Assembly (NCBI GenBank): GCA_018266255.1
Contig: JAFEAT010000017.1
Location: 1-64,000, forward strand
Source: Cyanobacteria bacterium SZAS-4
GTDB taxonomy: Bacteria > Cyanobacteriota > Vampirovibrionia > Obscuribacterales > Obscuribacteraceae
Length of the DNA stretch: 64,000 nt
Direction: 5' to 3'
The notes beneath the pieces are model-generated. The model was not told the origin of the DNA, made no database searches, and saw only the letters and a list, made by a program, of their open reading frames with translations. Positions 60,499 to 64,000 of this stretch are shown one piece after another. Positions within the stretch are counted from its first letter, which is position 1; each line of letters starts with the position of its first letter. The position numbers were made by a program, and so were the translations under genes.

Positions 60499-63400
60499 AT
60501 GCCAGAGTCTGAGCAATGTAAATTTGATCCCCTTTTTCAAGAGCGCGACGCTTGTGGAGTTGGTCTTATATATAGACCGCAAGCTAGCCATGAAATTGTT
60601 GAATCAGCTTTGACTGCTCTTTCCTGCATGGAGCACCGTGGTGCTTGTGGTGCCGATCGTGACAGTGGTGATGGTGCCGGCATCCTGACTGCAATTCCAT
60701 GGCAGCTCCTCGAGGAGTGCGGATACGACAAAAGTGCAATAGGTGCTGTTGGCGTTGTCTACATGCCACGCGGCTTTGAGGAGCCTTGTAGAGCTGACAC
60801 TGAAGATTCGTTCACTGATGAAGGGCTGAAAATATTAGGCTGGCGAGTGGTGCCTACCAGAGAGGAAGTGTTGGGACCGCTGGCATTGACGACGTGCCCG
60901 ACTATCGAGCAGATCATCGTTGGAAAGCCAGAGAATGTAAGTGAAGCTGACTTCAACAGCCAACTTATGGTTGTGCGCAAGAAATTGATTAATAAAGTGC
61001 GCTTAAAAGAAGGTCGTGACGACTTCTATTTAGCGTCACTTTCATCCAAAACAATTGTTTATAAGGGAATGGTGCGCTCGTCGGTTTTGCGCGACTTCTA
61101 TCTGGACTTACAAAACTCATCTTACACATCGAATTTTGCCGTCTTCCATCGTCGATTCAGCACAAACACGTTTCCTCGCTGGGCGCTTGCACAGCCGTTC
61201 CGCATGCTTGGTCACAACGGCGAGATCAACACACTGCTCGGCAATCGCACATGGATGAGGGCACGAGAGCCGGTTCTCGAACATCCTGCATACACCGGTC
61301 GTGAACACGATCTGCAGCCGGTTATCAGTGCAGGTGGATCAGATTCAGGCAATCTAGATAATGCGTTGGAAATGCTTGTCAACGCTGGACACTCGCCAGA
61401 AGCCGCTTTGATGCAGTTGATCCCGGAAGCATATCGCCATCAACCAGCATTGGATGCACATCCAGAGATCGTCGATTTTTATGATTATCACAGTGCTCTG
61501 CAAGAGCCCTGGGATGGTCCTGCGTTAATCGTTTACTCCGATGGGAAAACGGCCGGCGCCATTTTGGATCGCAACGGTTTAAGACCAGCTAGATATAGCG
61601 TGCTCGCAGACGGCTCATTCATTCTCAGTTCCGAGACTGGCGTGGTGCCTTTTCCAGTTGAAGATGCGATCGAAAAAGGGCGCCTCGGTCCCGGACAAAT
61701 GATTGTTGTAGATCTCGAGAGCGGCGAGATCAAAAAGAATTGGCAAGTAAAGGAAGCCGTCGCCAAGGCACACCCTTATGGTGAGTGGGTTCGAGCCGAG
61801 CGCAAATCGCTTGTTCGTCAAGAATTTAGTCGACCTGACCGGGCCATCAAAGCGGAACAGTTGCTTCAGGAGCAGCTCGCTTTCGGTTATGGAAAAGAAG
61901 ACATATTCAATGTCGTTGGTGGCATGGCACAAACCGCCAATGAACCGATTTTCTCGATGGGCGACGATACACCAGTGGCGGTGCTGTCGAAGCAACCGCG
62001 CGTTTTGTTTGATTTCTTCAAACAACGTTTTGCTCAAGTGACTAATCCGCCGATCGATCCGCTACGGGAAAAATTGGTTATGTCGCTTGACACTTATTTG
62101 GGTCGCCGCACAAATCTTTTGCATCCCGTTCAGTATGCCGCCAAAGCACTGCACCTCACCACTCCTATTCTGAATGAATTAGAGCTGGAGAGTTTGGAGA
62201 CGCTAGGACCAGATTATTCGTGCCATCGAATCTCACTTCTGTTCGACGTCGATGGCGCCGATCTCGAAGGTGCCATTTCGAGAGTTTGCGCTGAGGCAGT
62301 TGAAGCCGTGCGATCTGGCAAAACTATATTGGTTCTTAATGACCGCAACGTCAATGCGAAGCAAGCTGCAATTCCTTCCCTTCTTGCAGTAGGAGCCGTG
62401 CACCACCACTTAATTCGGGAAGGACTGAGACTGGGATGTTCCATCATCATTGAGACTGGTCAATGTTGGAGCACGCACCACTTTGCTTGTTTGTTAGGCT
62501 ACGGCGCTCAGGCGATCTGTCCGTACCTGGCGTTAGAGACTGTGCGCGACTGGTACTTTAGCGGACCGATTCAAGCGCTCGTCAACGAGGCTCAATATAT
62601 CGGCGCAGATCAACCGAACTTGAAGGTGGCGCCGTTCGTCGGTCTGTCTGTGCACAAAGCCCAGCTGAACTATGTAAAAGCCGTTGAGGAAGGGATTCTC
62701 AAGATTATCTCGAAGATGGGAATCTCTGTGCTCATGAGTTATATCGGGGCGCAAATTTTCGAATGTGTTGGGCTGGGTCCACAGGTAATCGACCGATGTT
62801 TCAACGGCACCACTTCTCGTCTGGGTGGAATGGAACTCGATGATATCGCCAGAGAATGTTTGCGATTCCATCAACTTGCTTTTTGCGAGAATCCGGCTGT
62901 TCAAGATTTTGGCAATATGGTTTATCGCAATGGTGGTGAATACCATGGCAACAATCCTGAGCTAGTTCGCGCTCTCCATGCCGGTCTTGGGTTTTCTAAA
63001 CGGGCAAGGAATGTGACCAAGGAAGATAATTTCCGGAAGTATTCGGAACTTGTGCGCGAGCGAGATCCATACGCATTGCGCGACCTTCTGGAATTTAAAT
63101 CTGATCGTGAATCAATCGATCTCGATCAAGTTGAATCAGCGCTGGATATTGTTCATCGATTCTGCACTGGTGGCATGTCGTTAGGAGCCCTATCCAAGGA
63201 ATCGCACGAAGTTTTGGCCATCGCTATGAATCGTCTGGGGGCGATGTCGAACTCTGGCGAAGGTGGCGAAGATCCAAATCGGTATTATCCGATCAAAAAT
63301 ATTCAAGCTGATGGTACCAGTCCAGATTTTCCTGGACTGGTGGCGTTAAAAGAGGGCGACCATGCTGCTTCTGCAATTAGACAGGTAGCGTCTGCCCGTT

Positions 63401-64000
63401 TTGGTGTCACACCCGAATATCTGGTCACTTCCAAGCAGCTTGAGATTAAAGTGGCTCAGGGTGCCAAGCCTGGTGAAGGTGGTCAGTTGCCTGCGCATAA
63501 GGTGTCTGATTACATTGCCTGGTTGCGCCGCGCAAAGCCGAACATGTCGCTTATTTCGCCTCCGCCGCACCACGACATTTATTCCATCGAAGATTTGGCT
63601 CAACTTATCTTCGATTTGCGCCAGGTCAACGACAGAGCGAAAATCTCAGTCAAGCTGGTTTCGCAAATCGGCATAGGCACAGTCGCTGCTGGAGTGGCGA
63701 AAGCCGACGCAGATATCGTACAAATTTCTGGACACGATGGTGGCACTGGTGCGTCGCCTCTAGGTTCGATCAAAAATGCTGGTGTGCCGTGGGAGTTGGG
63801 ACTGGCGGAAACGCATCAAGTTCTGCGTGCCAATCAACTGCGCGAGCGTGTGCGTCTGCGAGTTGATGGAGGTCTGAGAAGCGGATGGGAAGTGGTGACT
63901 GCCGCTATGCTCGGTGCCGATGAATTCGGTTTTGGATCGATTGCTTTGATCGCGGAAGGCTGCATCATGGCGAGAGTCTGTCACACCAACAATTGTCCCG
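60499..64000 (+). CDS. gltB: Glutamate synthase large subunit, partial at right edge
   Basis: 1167 codons with no stop; the C-terminal alpha-helix/beta-helix domain is outside the window. A propeptide of 18 residues precedes the N-terminal Cys19 nucleophile in ERDACGVGLIY. The glutaminase domain carries FAVFHRRFSTNTFPRWALAQ and PFRMLGHNGEINT. The FMN/synthase domain has GGMSLGALSKESHEVLAIAM and KPGEGGQLPAHKVSD. ISGHDGGTGASPLGSIKNAG and the 3Fe-4S cysteines CIMARVCHTNNC lie near the edge. It forms two glutamates from glutamine and 2-oxoglutarate. Last seen gene of the glnB-amt operon, 42 bp after amt. Confidence 0.95.
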   Translation, partial: MPESEQCKFDPLFQERDACGVGLIYRPQASHEIVESALTALSCMEHRGACGADRDSGDGAGILTAIPWQLLEECGYDKSAIGAVGVVYMPRGFEEPCRADTEDSFTDEGLKILGWRVVPTREEVLGPLALTTCPTIEQIIVGKPENVSEADFNSQLMVVRKKLINKVRLKEGRDDFYLASLSSKTIVYKGMVRSSVLRDFYLDLQNSSYTSNFAVFHRRFSTNTFPRWALAQPFRMLGHNGEINTLLGNRTWMRAREPVLEHPAYTGREHDLQPVISAGGSDSGNLDNALEMLVNAGHSPEAALMQLIPEAYRHQPALDAHPEIVDFYDYHSALQEPWDGPALIVYSDGKTAGAILDRNGLRPARYSVLADGSFILSSETGVVPFPVEDAIEKGRLGPGQMIVVDLESGEIKKNWQVKEAVAKAHPYGEWVRAERKSLVRQEFSRPDRAIKAEQLLQEQLAFGYGKEDIFNVVGGMAQTANEPIFSMGDDTPVAVLSKQPRVLFDFFKQRFAQVTNPPIDPLREKLVMSLDTYLGRRTNLLHPVQYAAKALHLTTPILNELELESLETLGPDYSCHRISLLFDVDGADLEGAISRVCAEAVEAVRSGKTILVLNDRNVNAKQAAIPSLLAVGAVHHHLIREGLRLGCSIIIETGQCWSTHHFACLLGYGAQAICPYLALETVRDWYFSGPIQALVNEAQYIGADQPNLKVAPFVGLSVHKAQLNYVKAVEEGILKIISKMGISVLMSYIGAQIFECVGLGPQVIDRCFNGTTSRLGGMELDDIARECLRFHQLAFCENPAVQDFGNMVYRNGGEYHGNNPELVRALHAGLGFSKRARNVTKEDNFRKYSELVRERDPYALRDLLEFKSDRESIDLDQVESALDIVHRFCTGGMSLGALSKESHEVLAIAMNRLGAMSNSGEGGEDPNRYYPIKNIQADGTSPDFPGLVALKEGDHAASAIRQVASARFGVTPEYLVTSKQLEIKVAQGAKPGEGGQLPAHKVSDYIAWLRRAKPNMSLISPPPHHDIYSIEDLAQLIFDLRQVNDRAKISVKLVSQIGIGTVAAGVAKADADIVQISGHDGGTGASPLGSIKNAGVPWELGLAETHQVLRANQLRERVRLRVDGGLRSGWEVVTAAMLGADEFGFGSIALIAEGCIMARVCHTNNCP

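Overview
The window is one continuous stretch of a bacterial chromosome of mid-range GC, densely coded on both strands. I see no rRNA, tRNA, insertion sequence, prophage or CRISPR array. The mix suggests a non-photosynthetic relative of cyanobacteria, most likely Obscuribacterales/Melainabacteria-like. It combines a PII protein that keeps Ser49 but has Val at position 51, many secreted proteins with tetratricopeptide or TonB-C-like folds, a DUF1501/DUF1800 pair, a caspase-like protease and a MRJP-like protein. That placement is inference; no marker gene here proves it.

Layout. 1-8.6 kb: a partial helical-repeat gene, secreted proteins, two alpha/beta hydrolases, an RhlE-like RNA helicase and a DUF1254/DUF1214 protein. 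8.7-15.6 kb: a nucleic-acid-processing cluster with a HExxH zincin, a WYL regulator, a divergently transcribed RecB-like nuclease/RNase H-like/SF1 helicase fusion, and RmuC. 15.6-22.5 kb: MoeZ-type sulfur activation, a SUKH protein, a lipocalin preceded by a structured non-coding RNA with its own promoter and terminator, a lipoprotein, glutaredoxin and small secreted proteins. 22.5-25.7 kb: a divergent signalling pair, DUF4388 plus degenerate GGDEF against tandem MshEN-like repeats. 25.6-38.8 kb: DUF5131 and a zinc-ribbon partner, aldehyde dehydrogenase, a MRJP-like protein, an orphan OmpR-type regulator, a 1044-residue repeat protein ending in a cysteine-protease-like domain, an M48 protease, an MFS transporter and an M15 peptidase with tandem repeats. 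38.8-48.7 kb: small secreted TonB-C-like proteins, a voltage-gated-type K+ channel, a pseudo-receiver, a receiver/histidine kinase, a caspase-family protease and a questin-oxidase-like pair. 48.7-58.3 kb: HEAT and FG-GAP-like proteins, the DUF1501/DUF1800/membrane-protein operon, a membrane TPR protein and a histidine-ammonia-lyase-like MIO enzyme. 58.5-64 kb: a nitrogen-assimilation operon, leader ORF-glnB-amt-gltB, with a good promoter; gltB runs off the right edge.

The clearest functional unit is the nitrogen operon: PII senses 2-oxoglutarate and ATP and usually gates the ammonium channel, while glutamate synthase consumes the glutamine made from imported ammonium. The most unusual items are the ncRNA near 18.7 kb, the WYL/nuclease-helicase cluster, the large repeat-plus-protease protein, and two promoters that carry TTGAA-core direct repeats at an 11-bp period.
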